Shown here: positions 1-7,519 of the stretch, one piece after another | Position numbering within the stretch: the stretch's first letter is position 1 | How the letters are laid out: every line of letters begins with the position of its first letter | Source of the DNA: Dehalococcoidia bacterium | Lineage (GTDB): Bacteria; Chloroflexota; Dehalococcoidia; Tepidiformales; Tepidiformaceae | DNA length: 7,909 nt | Direction: 5' to 3' | NCBI GenBank assembly: GCA_023228745.1 | Contig: JALOAP010000123.1 | Span: 1 to 7,909, forward strand | The notes under the pieces: model-generated | Database searches by the model: none | What the model was told of the DNA's origin: nothing | Seen by the model: only the letters and a program-made list of their open reading frames with translations | Made by a program: the position numbers and the translations under genes

Positions 1-492
1 GGCCTCGTCGCGTCCGACACCTCCGCTGCATACGAAGACAGCCGCTACGACGAGCCCTACTTCGCGCGCGAACGCCGGATCGACGAGTCCTGTGAGACGG
101 TCGCGAGATTCGGGACGCGCACGCTCGGCCTACGAGTCGCCGAGGGCCTGCGCGACGAGTTCCTGCGTGGGGCCATCCTCCGGCGCTACGCGAAGATGAG
201 CGCCGATTCCTTCCTCGGCGCCGCCCGCGTGCGCCGCGAACGCCCGAACCTGCTGCCCGTCCTCCGCGACCGGCTCACTATGCCCGTGCTCGTCTGTGCC
301 GGCGAAGAGGACCCGGTGCGCAGCGCCAGCGAAGTGATCGCCCAGGAGCTTCCCCCAGCGCGCTTCGTCCTCTTTCACGAAGCCGGCCACACCGTCCCGC
401 ATCACCGCCCGGAGGCGTTCGTCGACGCGCTCCTCGAGTTCCTGCACGACATCGAAGACCACAAGGCTGTCGCCGGGCGGTTCGAGGTGTAG
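1..492 (+). CDS. Alpha/beta hydrolase, C-terminal part (5' truncated by the window)
   Basis: The reading frame is open from base 1, so the start and the nucleophile elbow lie outside the window. 163 residues are visible. The first residues (GLVASDTSAAY) look like the strand and turn that follow the nucleophile elbow in alpha/beta hydrolases of the enol-lactonase/haloperoxidase type. An arginine-rich helical cap follows (about 20-90). The strand PVLVCAGEEDPV then places a candidate catalytic Asp at visible residue 104, and FHEAGHTVPHHRPEAF places the catalytic His at 130. The closing helix (FVDALLEFL) is also typical of the family. The substrate cannot be told without the N-terminal half. The protein is probably soluble, as no membrane segment is visible. 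The next gene on this strand begins about 125 bases downstream. Confidence 0.85.
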   Translation, partial: GLVASDTSAAYEDSRYDEPYFARERRIDESCETVARFGTRTLGLRVAEGLRDEFLRGAILRRYAKMSADSFLGAARVRRERPNLLPVLRDRLTMPVLVCAGEEDPVRSASEVIAQELPPARFVLFHEAGHTVPHHRPEAFVDALLEFLHDIEDHKAVAGRFEV

Positions 493-494
493 GG

Positions 495-531
495 GGACTC
501 AGGACTCACCACTGAGGACCTGGGACTCAGT
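495..531. repeat. Short GGACTCAG direct repeats in the spacer
   Basis: GGACTCAG occurs at 495-502 and 523-530, and GGACTCAC at 502-509. ACTGAG (511-516) is the inverted partner of CTCAGT (526-531) with a 9-base loop. The block begins 2 bases after the hydrolase stop codon. It could be a weak hairpin ending that transcript, but no T-tract follows. It may equally be a decayed simple repeat. Confidence 0.45.
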
Positions 532-619
532 GCTGCGCCTCTTGCGAGGCGGGGCGTGCTAAGTTCTTAGTGCTGACTACGATCCTCGGACCTCCGGGGT
601 GGGAGTGGGGGACTGGCCG

Positions 620-1138
620 ATGAGCGAACTGACCGAATTCCGCAAGGCGAAGGACGAGTTCTTCGCAACCCACCCGCAGTCGCCGCTGACTCCAGAGCAG
701 CGCAGCGAGTTCACCGGGCTGCGGTACTACGACGAGGAGCCAGCACTCGCCATTGTTTCGGAGCCGCGCGTGTTCGAGGACCCCGAGTTGGTGGATATGC
801 AGACGAGCACGGGCGAGACCGCTCCCTACCTGCGCTGGGCGCGCGTCCACTTCTCCGTCGACGACAGGGATGCCGAGCTCACGGTGTATCGCGACCCGGG
901 CAGTGGCGACCTCTTCCTCCCGTTCCAGGACGCGAACGCCGGGAACGAAACCTACGGCGCCGGGCGCTACCTCGGTGTCGACGAACAGCCGGATGGCCGC
1001 CTCTTGCTCGACTTCAATTACGCCTACAACCCGTACTGCGCCTACAACGACGCCTGGTCGTGCCCGCTGCCGCCCCCAGAAAACCGGCTCCGCATCGCCA
1101 TTCGTGCCGGGGAGCGTTCGTTCGAGGACTACGCCTAG
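620..1138 (+). CDS. DUF1684 family protein
   Basis: 172 residues. The C-terminal half carries the DUF1684 signature: LFLPFQDANAGNETYGAGRY (98-117), then DFNYAYNPYCAYNDAWSCPL (131-150) and PPPENRLRIAIRAGE (151-165). The Asn/Tyr/Cys-rich stretch and the PPPEN turn are the strongly conserved core. The N-terminus has the family's EFRKAKDEFF helix. No enzymatic activity is established that I could assign with confidence. No signal peptide or TM segment is visible, so the protein is probably cytoplasmic. I chose ATG 620 because a purine-rich GGGAG/GGGGGA stretch lies just upstream and the homology begins at the Ser-Glu-Leu that follows. An in-frame GTG at 599 would add seven poorly conserved residues. 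The gene is convergent with the next one and their stop codons overlap. Confidence 0.88.
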   Translation: MSELTEFRKAKDEFFATHPQSPLTPEQRSEFTGLRYYDEEPALAIVSEPRVFEDPELVDMQTSTGETAPYLRWARVHFSVDDRDAELTVYRDPGSGDLFLPFQDANAGNETYGAGRYLGVDEQPDGRLLLDFNYAYNPYCAYNDAWSCPLPPPENRLRIAIRAGERSFEDYA

Positions 1139-1557
1139 CGGCCGGGTGGGCCGATCTCCGGGGTGCCTGTATCGAGCAGCGAGCCGAGGTCCTGGCGGGC
1201 ACGCTCGGCCAGCGCCTCGTAGCGGTCGCGAAGCTTCCGCAGCTCCGCTTCGTCCAGCTCCTCCAGGTCGAGCAGCGCGTTGTGCGCCCGCTCCGACGCG
1301 CGGATGAGTTCGTCGAGCTTGATCTGGATGGCCACCCCGTCGCGGTTCTGCGTGTTCTGGATGAGGAACACCATCAGGAAGGTGACGATCGTAGTCCCGG
1401 TGTTGATGACGAGCTGCCACGTATCGCTGAACCCGAAGAGCGGCCCGGAGGCGGCCCACACGAGAATCACGGCGAACGCCAGCGTGAACGTGAGCGGCTG
1501 ACCCGCCGCCACCGCGACCTTCGCCGCGAACCGGGAAAACAACGATGAACGACGCAC
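1135..1557 (-). CDS. Low affinity iron permease family small membrane protein
   Basis: 140 residues from the chosen start. Two hydrophobic segments at about 21-41 (PLTFTLAFAVILVWAASGPL) and 45-66 are joined by the family-typical FGFSDTWQLVINTGTTIVTF. The hallmark QNTQNRD (67-73) comes next, then an amphipathic helix, QIKLDELIRASERAHNALLD, and an acidic LEELDEAEL stretch. This is the domain annotated 'low affinity iron permease'. An iron-transport role comes from the fungal Fet4 relationship and is unproven for bacterial versions. GTG at 1555-1557 is preferred because AAGGAAG lies 7 bases upstream. ATG at 1585-1587 would add ten residues (MPHPPQGSAG) and has no good ribosome binding site. The gene is divergent from the crotonase across about 165 bases, which must hold both promoters. 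Confidence 0.87.
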   Translation of the reverse strand: MRRSSLFSRFAAKVAVAAGQPLTFTLAFAVILVWAASGPLFGFSDTWQLVINTGTTIVTFLMVFLIQNTQNRDGVAIQIKLDELIRASERAHNALLDLEELDEAELRKLRDRYEALAERARQDLGSLLDTGTPEIGPPGR

Positions 1558-1708
1558 GCCCGCACTTCCTTGTGGAGGATGGGGCATTCTAGCCGCCGGT
1601 TGTCCGCCGCCGGACGCGAGTCGCCGCTGCCAGCCGCCAGCGAGGGCCGTGGTTGCGCTTCCCGGGGCCGGCGCGCAATGTTCAACCCCACGAACATCAC
1701 CAACAGCC

Positions 1709-1713
1709 AGGAG
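1709..1713 (+). promoter_or_regulatory. Shine-Dalgarno AGGAG deciding the TTG start of the crotonase
   Basis: AGGAG ends 8 bases before TTG 1722, which is ideal spacing. No comparable site precedes the in-frame ATG at 1653. Crotonase homology begins right after the TTG, with the first beta strand DGHVRTITLNRP. Confidence 0.75.
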
Positions 1714-1721
1714 AACTCCCT

Positions 1722-2519
1722 TTGTCCGAACTCGTGAAGGTGACCGACGACGGTCACGTGCGCACCATCACCCTCAACCGCCCGGAGCGGAAGAACGCCC
1801 TGAGCGACGCCCTCGCGTGGGGTGTCGTGAATGCCGTCGAAGCGGCGACGAAGGACGATAACGTCTGGGTCATCGCCATCACCGGCAGCGGCGATTCCTT
1901 CTGCGCCGGGCTCGACCTCGGCGGGCCGGGCGAGTCGGCCACACCGCTTTCGCCACAGAACCACTTCCTGGACGACATCCACTGGGTCGGCCGCTTCCTG
2001 CTCGGCGCACGGCTTGACTGCGACAAGCCGATCGTCGCGGGGATCAACGGCGTCGCGGTGGGAGCCGGGCTCTCCCTGGCGATGTCCGCCGATATCCGCC
2101 TGATGAAGCGCAGCGCCCGCCTGATGGCCGGCTATCCGCGCATCGGCGGCTCGCCCGATGGCGGCCTGACCTACACCCTGCCGCAGGCCATCGGCTACGA
2201 GCAGGCCATGCGCTTCCTGCTCGAGAACCGCACCGTCGAGGGCGACGAAGCGAAAGCGCTCGGCCTCGTCGGCGAGGTGGTCGACGACGACGCCTTCGAC
2301 GCGCGCTTCCGGGAGTACTGCCAATTCCTCTGTGAGCGCTCGCCGATCACGATGCGGCTCACCAAGCGCGGTCTTGTGAAGGCGACCACCGCCATCGACC
2401 TCGAACAGCAGCTCCGCTACGAACTCACGAACATCCGCCTCGCCTTCTCCAGCGAAGACGGCAAGGAGGCCCGGAAGGCGTTCATGGAGAAGCGCACGCC
2501 CACCTTCGAAGGCCGCTAA
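1722..2519 (+). CDS. Enoyl-CoA hydratase/isomerase (crotonase) family protein
   Basis: 265 residues, the usual crotonase length. Order of motifs: TLNRPERKNALSD (17-29); SFCAGLDLGG (59-68), one side of the oxyanion hole; KPIVAGINGVAVGAGLSLAMSAD (102-124), with the GAG turn forming the other side; then YPRIGGSPDGGLTYTLPQAIG (138-158). By alignment from memory with rat mitochondrial hydratase, the two catalytic Glu are absent: Ser118 sits at the Glu144 position and Arg140 at the Glu164 position. Asp146 in SPDGG resembles the acid in PaaG-like isomerases (V/I-P-D-x-G-G). I infer an isomerase-like or other crotonase reaction rather than simple hydration. The substrate is probably a CoA thioester. 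It is a single-gene unit ending at a strong hairpin shared with the convergent acyl-CoA dehydrogenase. No FadB-type dehydrogenase domain is fused. Confidence 0.9.
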   Translation: MSELVKVTDDGHVRTITLNRPERKNALSDALAWGVVNAVEAATKDDNVWVIAITGSGDSFCAGLDLGGPGESATPLSPQNHFLDDIHWVGRFLLGARLDCDKPIVAGINGVAVGAGLSLAMSADIRLMKRSARLMAGYPRIGGSPDGGLTYTLPQAIGYEQAMRFLLENRTVEGDEAKALGLVGEVVDDDAFDARFREYCQFLCERSPITMRLTKRGLVKATTAIDLEQQLRYELTNIRLAFSSEDGKEARKAFMEKRTPTFEGR

Positions 2520-2545
2520 GCTTCCACTCCCCCTGGAAACAGAAA

Positions 2546-2584
2546 CCCCGGCTCCCTCTGCTCTATCGGCAGAGGGAGCCGGGG
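2546..2584. terminator. Bidirectional hairpin between convergent crotonase and acyl-CoA dehydrogenase
   Basis: The arms 2546-2561 (CCCCGGCTCCCTCTGC) and 2569-2584 are perfectly complementary over 16 bp, with a 7-base loop (TCTATCG). It lies 26 bases past the crotonase stop and 26 bases past the dehydrogenase stop. On the minus strand the stem is followed by TTTCTGTTTCC, a weak T-tract. On the plus strand it is followed by GAATACTG, with no T-run. It is therefore most likely an intrinsic terminator for the dehydrogenase and a 3' stabilising stem or rho-assisted end for the crotonase. Confidence 0.8.
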
Positions 2585-2610
2585 GAATACTGTGCTGGCG
2601 CCAGGGCGTG

Positions 2611-3816
2611 CTAGCCCCGCGGTAGCCCGAGGCCACGCATCGCGATGATGTTGCGCTGGATTTCGCTCGTACCGCCGCCGATCGGGCTCGTGGTGGCGTG
2701 CATGTAGAAGCGGGGGAAGCGGCCACCCATGGACGAGTGGACCTCGCGGTCGTTCACCTGCGCATGCAGGCCACCAAGCTTCATCCCAAGCACGGAGAGG
2801 CGGACGTCGAGCTCGCTCGAAAAGAGCTTCGCGATCGACGCTTCGCGGTTCGGGATTTCGCCGCGGTCCTGCATCGAGATGATGCGGTAGCTGATAAGCC
2901 CCTCGACCTGCGCCTCGATCGCGGCGTCGGCCAGGTCCAAGCGGAGGTTCGGGTTGGCAGCGAGGTTCGCGCGGCCTGTCTCGTTCTCCCGGGCGAACCG
3001 CACGAGGTCCTTCGTGATGAGCTGATGGTTCACGCTCGACCCGATGCCACTGCGTTCGAAGTCGAGCGTCGTGGTCGCGGCATACCAGCCCCGGTTCTCC
3101 TCGCCGAGCAGGGCGCTGCGCGGTACCCGCACATCTTCGAAGAAGACCTCGTTGAACTCGTGGCTGCTCAGCATGTTCACCAGCGGGCGCACGGTGATGC
3201 CCGGCGTCTTCATGTCGAGCAAGAAGTAGCTGATACCGCGATGCTTCGGCGCATCCGGGGCGGTCCGCGCGATGAGGATGCCCATGTGCGCGCCGTGGGC
3301 GCCGCTCGTCCAGATCTTCTGGCCGTTGATGACGTAGTCGTCGCCGTCGCGGATGGCACGCGTCTGGAGGCTGGCGAGGTCGCTGCCGGCGCCCGGCTCG
3401 CTGAAGAGCTGGCACCAGTGGTGCTCGCCACTGATGATCTTCGGCAGGTACTCAGCCTTCTGCTCGTCAGTGCCGTAGGTCATGATCGTGGGCCCGGCCC
3501 AGCCATGGCCGATGCCGCCCGGCCGCGGCGCCCGCCGCCACGCGAACTCCTCGGCGAGGATGAACTGTTCCTTCACACTGAGCCCACCACCGCCGTATTC
3601 CTTCGGCCATGCCGGCGCGCCCCAGCCGTGCTCGTTTAGTTTTTTCGTCCAACCCCGCAGGAACTCCCGGATGTTCGGGTTGACAATCGTCCCGCTGGCA
3701 TTGAACAGGCCCCACTCGACGGGCCGCTCGGCCACTTCCGGCGGGAACTCGGCATCGAGGAAGCCGCGCACTTTCGCGCGAAATGCCGCCTCTTCCGCTG
3801 TGTCGCGGAATTCCAT
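2611..3816 (-). CDS. Acyl-CoA dehydrogenase (FadE-type flavoprotein)
   Basis: 401 residues, full length. It has an N-terminal helical domain (MEFRDTAEEAAFRAKVRGFL...). The middle beta domain has CQLFSEPGAGSDLASLQTRA (135-154), the classic ACAD signature contacting FAD and substrate, and GQKIWTSGAH (165-174). The C-terminal helical domain ends in IGGGTSEIQRNIIA (379-392). The catalytic Glu found in MCAD at the YEGT position is replaced here by Gly in IGGGT. A candidate base is Glu254 in TLDFERSG, at the helix position used by isovaleryl-CoA dehydrogenase. It should oxidise an acyl-CoA to the 2-enoyl-CoA, passing electrons to ETF. Chain length is not readable. Start ATG 3814-3816 has GGAGG five bases upstream. 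It converges on the crotonase and may feed it, but the two are not co-transcribed. Confidence 0.93.
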   Translation of the reverse strand: MEFRDTAEEAAFRAKVRGFLDAEFPPEVAERPVEWGLFNASGTIVNPNIREFLRGWTKKLNEHGWGAPAWPKEYGGGGLSVKEQFILAEEFAWRRAPRPGGIGHGWAGPTIMTYGTDEQKAEYLPKIISGEHHWCQLFSEPGAGSDLASLQTRAIRDGDDYVINGQKIWTSGAHGAHMGILIARTAPDAPKHRGISYFLLDMKTPGITVRPLVNMLSSHEFNEVFFEDVRVPRSALLGEENRGWYAATTTLDFERSGIGSSVNHQLITKDLVRFARENETGRANLAANPNLRLDLADAAIEAQVEGLISYRIISMQDRGEIPNREASIAKLFSSELDVRLSVLGMKLGGLHAQVNDREVHSSMGGRFPRFYMHATTSPIGGGTSEIQRNIIAMRGLGLPRG

Positions 3817-3821
3817 CTACG

Positions 3822-3826
3822 CCTCC
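3822..3826 (-). promoter_or_regulatory. Shine-Dalgarno GGAGG for the acyl-CoA dehydrogenase
   Basis: The minus strand reads GGAGG then five bases (CGTAG) then ATG. This supports the start at 3816 and argues against longer upstream readings. Confidence 0.7.
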
Positions 3827-3871
3827 ATGGCGCCGTCGTGCGCCAGCCACCAAGTATGCGGCTTCGGGGCC

Positions 3872-3912
3872 GGTAGCCGGAAGTCGATCGGTAGCCGGCA
3901 ATCGGTAGCCGG
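3872..3912. repeat. Three GGTAGCCGG direct repeats
   Basis: Exact GGTAGCCGG copies lie at 3872-3880, 3890-3898 and 3904-3912, with partial copies (GGTAG, GTAGCC) following to about 3922. The spacing is irregular (18 and 14 bases), so this is not a CRISPR array or an ordinary tandem repeat. The same 9-mer and its reverse complement reappear at 5449-5472. The block lies in the non-coding 3817-4051 interval, upstream of the dehydrogenase start and downstream of the small minus-strand gene. Confidence 0.7.
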
Positions 3913-3988
3913 TAGTCGTAGCCACCCTGGTGCACCTGGCACCGAGCACACCGCGGGCCGTGGAGGCGGGTGCGGCGGGACAGCAGAA

Positions 3989-4018
3989 AGCCCTTCGCCG
4001 AGGGGGCAGCGAAGGGCT
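3989..4018 (-). terminator. Hairpin downstream of the small hypothetical gene
   Basis: AGCCCTTCGC (3989-3998) pairs perfectly with GCGAAGGGCT (4009-4018) around a 10-base loop. On the minus strand the stem is followed by TTCTGCTG, a modest T-rich tail. It lies about 33 bases past the stop codon of the 4052-4249 gene and so is a plausible intrinsic terminator for it. Confidence 0.65.
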
Positions 4019-4026
4019 CTGCAAGG

Positions 4027-4046
4027 GAAGCGAGGGGGATCGCTTC
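4027..4046. terminator. Second small hairpin next to the same stop codon
   Basis: GAAGCGA (4027-4033) pairs with TCGCTTC (4040-4046) around GGGGGA. On the plus strand it is followed by TTTCTTTAGG, which looks like a terminator tail, yet no plus-strand gene is seen here. On the minus strand it follows the stop codon of the small gene within a few bases. It may act together with the hairpin at 3989-4018. Confidence 0.4.
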
Positions 4047-4051
4047 TTTCT

Positions 4052-4249
4052 TTAGGCGGCGCGAATGTAGGTCGCGTCCCAGGGGTTCAATGGCTCGCGT
4101 TCCGGTGCCACGTGGGTGGTCACCGGGCGGCGGCGAAGCCAGCTAAACCAGCGGCGCGGCCGGCGCGGCACATCGCGAAAGAGCAACGCACGCTCTTCGA
4201 GCTCGCGCATCCGCACTTCGTGTTCGCGCATGACGTAAAAGCCTTCCAT
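4052..4249 (-). CDS. Small basic hypothetical protein (about 65 aa)
   Basis: I do not recognise a family. From ATG 4247-4249 the protein is 65 residues. An N-terminal charged helix (MREHEVRMRELEERALLF, 7-24) is rich in Glu/Arg. A strongly basic tract, PRRPRRWFSWLRRRP (28-42), contains three aromatic residues. The tail is polar and ends in NPWDATYIRAA. No TM segment or signal peptide is seen. The basic-aromatic middle could bind nucleic acid or a membrane surface, which is inference only. A GGAGG lies 14 bases before this ATG, rather far. An alternative ATG at 4229-4231 (59 aa) has GGAAGG about 10 bases upstream. The frame stays open upstream to 4384, but the N-terminal extension is not persuasive. 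Support for reality comes from two hairpins directly after its stop and the lack of any competing gene. Confidence 0.5.
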   Translation of the reverse strand: MEGFYVMREHEVRMRELEERALLFRDVPRRPRRWFSWLRRRPVTTHVAPEREPLNPWDATYIRAA

Positions 4250-4389
4250 GTCTTGTTCCGTTTCCTCCGCTCTTATTTGAACAGCATCCGGAACGGAAAT
4301 CGACGAGCATTCGGCCGAGAAATACTGGGACCTTTGGCGGAGAAGTAGCACCGCCATCGGGTCCGTGCGCTCACTCGGGGACAAAACCC

Positions 4390-4405
4390 GCGTCTAGAAC
4401 GACGC
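4390..4405 (-). terminator. Weak hairpin overlapping the stop codon of the luciferase-like gene
   Basis: GCGTC (4390-4394) pairs with GACGC (4401-4405) around TAGAAC. On the minus strand the stem is followed by GGGTTTTGTCC. The stem is only 5 bp and includes part of the stop codon, so this is a tentative terminator. Confidence 0.3.
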
Positions 4406-5377
4406 CTCGCCGAGCAGCTCCAACGAGCGCAGACGCGTGGCCGCGCTGTCGCCCTGGTGCACGATCATCAGCTCGTCCGCGTCCGCTTCCTTCGCAAAGT
4501 TGCGGAGGTACTCCCGGGCCACATCTGGCGTCCCGGCGGCGGTGTAGGTGAACATCTGGTCGATCTGCGCCGCCTGCGGCGACTTGAGTACCAAGTCGAC
4601 CTCTTCATCCGTGAGCCGGTGGCCGCCGCGGCTGAAGATGTTCCGGGCGAAACCCCGGCGTCGAATTTCGAGCTGGGCCATCGCCTCTGCCTCGCTGTCC
4701 GCCGCGATGACGTTCACACCGGCGATGACGTAGGGCGCTGCGAGCTGCGCTGATGGTTCGAAGCGTTCGCGATACACCCGGACGGCATCGTGCAGTGCCT
4801 GTGGCGCAAAGTGCGACGCGAAGCCATAGGGCAGCCCCAGCGCGGCGGCGAGCTGCGCCCCGAAGAGCGATGACCCAAGGATGTAGAGCGGCACCTTCGT
4901 CCCCTGGCCCGGCATCGCCCGCACATGTGGGACGCGCGTTTCGTCGTCGAGGAAGCCCTGCAGTTCGAGCACATCCTGTGGGAAGCGGCCGGCCGCGCCC
5001 GGATCGCGACGGAGCGCCCGGAGGGTCGTCTGGTCGGTGCCCGGCGCACGGCCGAGCCCGAGGTCGATGCGCCCCGGGTGAAGGCTCGCCAACGTCCCAA
5101 ACTGCTCGGCGATAACGAGCGGCGAATGGTTCGGGAGCATGACGCCGCCGGAACCGAGCCGGATGTGCTCCGTATGCGCGGCCACATGCGCGATGAGCAC
5201 CGCCGTCGCCGACGACGCGATGGACTCGATGTTGTGGTGCTCCGCATACCAGACACGGCGGTAGCCGAGCGCCTCGGCGCGTTGCGCCAGCACCACGCTT
5301 CCTTCGAGACTCTCCTTGACGGTTTCGCCCCGGCCAACGAGGGCGAGGTCGAGCATGGACAGGGTCAGCCGGGACAT
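4394..5377 (-). CDS. LLM class flavin-dependent monooxygenase, YhbW-like
   Basis: 327 residues, a TIM-barrel flavoprotein of the bacterial luciferase-like family, closest by eye to E. coli YhbW. Motifs: LSMLDLALV (6-14); YAEHHN (44-49); LGSGGVMLPNHSPLVIAEQF (74-93); PGRIDLGLGRAPGTD (101-115); ILGSS (166-170); GFASHFAP (185-192). C-terminal DADELMIV (299-306) is the family's last barrel strand. Such proteins use reduced FMN or F420; the substrate here is unknown. ATG 5375-5377 is chosen because the family begins at this point and AAAGG lies 7 bases upstream. An in-frame ATG at 5440 would add 21 residues unlike the family. It lies downstream of leuA on the same strand, with 111 bases between that include a 28-bp palindrome, so separate transcription is likely. 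Confidence 0.92.
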   Translation of the reverse strand: MSRLTLSMLDLALVGRGETVKESLEGSVVLAQRAEALGYRRVWYAEHHNIESIASSATAVLIAHVAAHTEHIRLGSGGVMLPNHSPLVIAEQFGTLASLHPGRIDLGLGRAPGTDQTTLRALRRDPGAAGRFPQDVLELQGFLDDETRVPHVRAMPGQGTKVPLYILGSSLFGAQLAAALGLPYGFASHFAPQALHDAVRVYRERFEPSAQLAAPYVIAGVNVIAADSEAEAMAQLEIRRRGFARNIFSRGGHRLTDEEVDLVLKSPQAAQIDQMFTYTAAGTPDVAREYLRNFAKEADADELMIVHQGDSAATRLRSLELLGEASF

Positions 5378-5446
5378 CCGCAGGCCTTTCGCACGAACGA
5401 AACTATTAGCAACCGTAGGCAGCGCACCCCGCGTTGGCAAACTGCC

Positions 5447-5474
5447 CCGGTAGCCGGCCCGGGCCGGCTACCGG
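5447..5474. repeat. 28-bp perfect palindrome built from inverted GGTAGCCGG
   Basis: CCGGTAGCCGGCCC (5447-5460) is followed directly by its exact reverse complement (5461-5474), so there is no unpaired loop beyond the few bases needed to turn. It sits 14 bases after the leuA stop and 69 bases before the luciferase-like start. It could cruciform or act as a leuA 3' stem; the minus strand beyond it reads GGGCAGTTTGCC, which is only weakly T-rich. It contains the 9-mer repeated at 3872-3912. Confidence 0.75.
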
Positions 5475-5488
5475 TTCGTGGCTGCGAG

Positions 5489-7030
<1,542 letters not shown>

Positions 7031-7519
7031 CGGTTCCTCTTCCGTGCGTGGTGCACCAGGGTGTGCTGGGGTTGTGCGGGTTCACGGTCCCTTCGGCCGG
7101 GAGCAGCGGGTGGGGCCACTCGCAGAGGGCTCCGGCGCACGGAGCGGATCATTGCCGGGCAGGGGACGGAAACGCGCCTGGGTGTTGGGGCTCTCAGGCG
7201 CGGCGAAGAGCGCGCCCCGGCGAGTCCGGGGCGATTACATCTACCTTCGCAAGAGTTGCGGCGTCGCGCATGTTCATCATGTTCGGGTATCGGCTCCCCT
7301 TCGCGCAAGCGACAGTGGCGGTCTGGGCCGGCGAGAAGCAAGAAAAAACCCGGCCGTCATCACTCTCTTGAAAACTCAGATCCCCCAATTAGAGGTGCGA
7401 AATCTGGTTTCGGCGGAAAGGAGAGGACGGATCCGGGAATTGCCTCACCAAAGTACTCGACACTTGTGCTCAGTGACAATAGTCTCCGGGCCGATATTCC
7501 TTTAGGGCGGACCAAGTCC
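7031..7519. other. Long non-coding spacer between leuA and the Abi-like stub
   Basis: No convincing gene is seen in 489 bases. On the minus strand it is the leuA 5' leader. Hairpins are present: GCTCCG/CGGAGC (7129-7134 with 7140-7145, 5-base loop) and CGCCCCGG/CCGGGGCG (7213-7220 with 7226-7233, 5-base loop). GGCCGG (7326-7331) can pair with CCGGCC (7350-7355), enclosing six T on the minus strand. A TGTAAT -10-like hexamer reads on the minus strand at 7239-7234 but lacks a good -35. A 28-codon minus-strand reading begins with MMNMRD near 7280 and has few Leu codons. I see no T-box core or leucine-rich leader peptide. Beyond about 7360 the base composition becomes visibly more AT-rich than the rest of the window. 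Confidence 0.6.
7213..7233. other. GC-rich hairpin in the leuA leader
   Basis: CGCCCCGG (7213-7220) and CCGGGGCG (7226-7233) form a perfect 8-bp stem around CGAGT. It lies about 180 bases upstream of the leuA start on the minus strand. No T-run follows on either side, so it is not a plain intrinsic terminator. Confidence 0.55.

Noticed and set aside
527..1459. 310-codon minus-strand open frame across DUF1684 and the membrane protein gene
   Set aside because: It overlaps two genes with clear family signatures. Its product is an Arg/Ala/Pro-rich sequence typical of high-GC shadow frames.
1653..1721. Upstream ATG start for the crotonase
   Set aside because: The 23 added residues (MRFPGPARNV...) are unlike the family, and the AGGAG site points to TTG 1722.
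1467..2726. 419-codon minus-strand open frame antisense to the crotonase
   Set aside because: It is the antisense of a well-matched crotonase and crosses the 2546-2584 hairpin. No domain is recognised.
3872..3922. Possible CRISPR array from GGTAGCCGG repeats
   Set aside because: The repeats are only 9 bases and the intervals 5-9 bases and unequal. No cas genes are present.
4107..4130. T-box-like GGGTGG...ACCG string on the plus strand
   Set aside because: It lies inside the small minus-strand gene, no structured leader or downstream plus-strand gene accompanies it, and the match is short.
7194..7283. Small minus-strand reading (28 codons, MMNMRDAATLAK...) as a leuA leader peptide
   Set aside because: It has only two Leu codons, not in tandem, no well-spaced ribosome site, and no terminator-antiterminator pair positioned after it.
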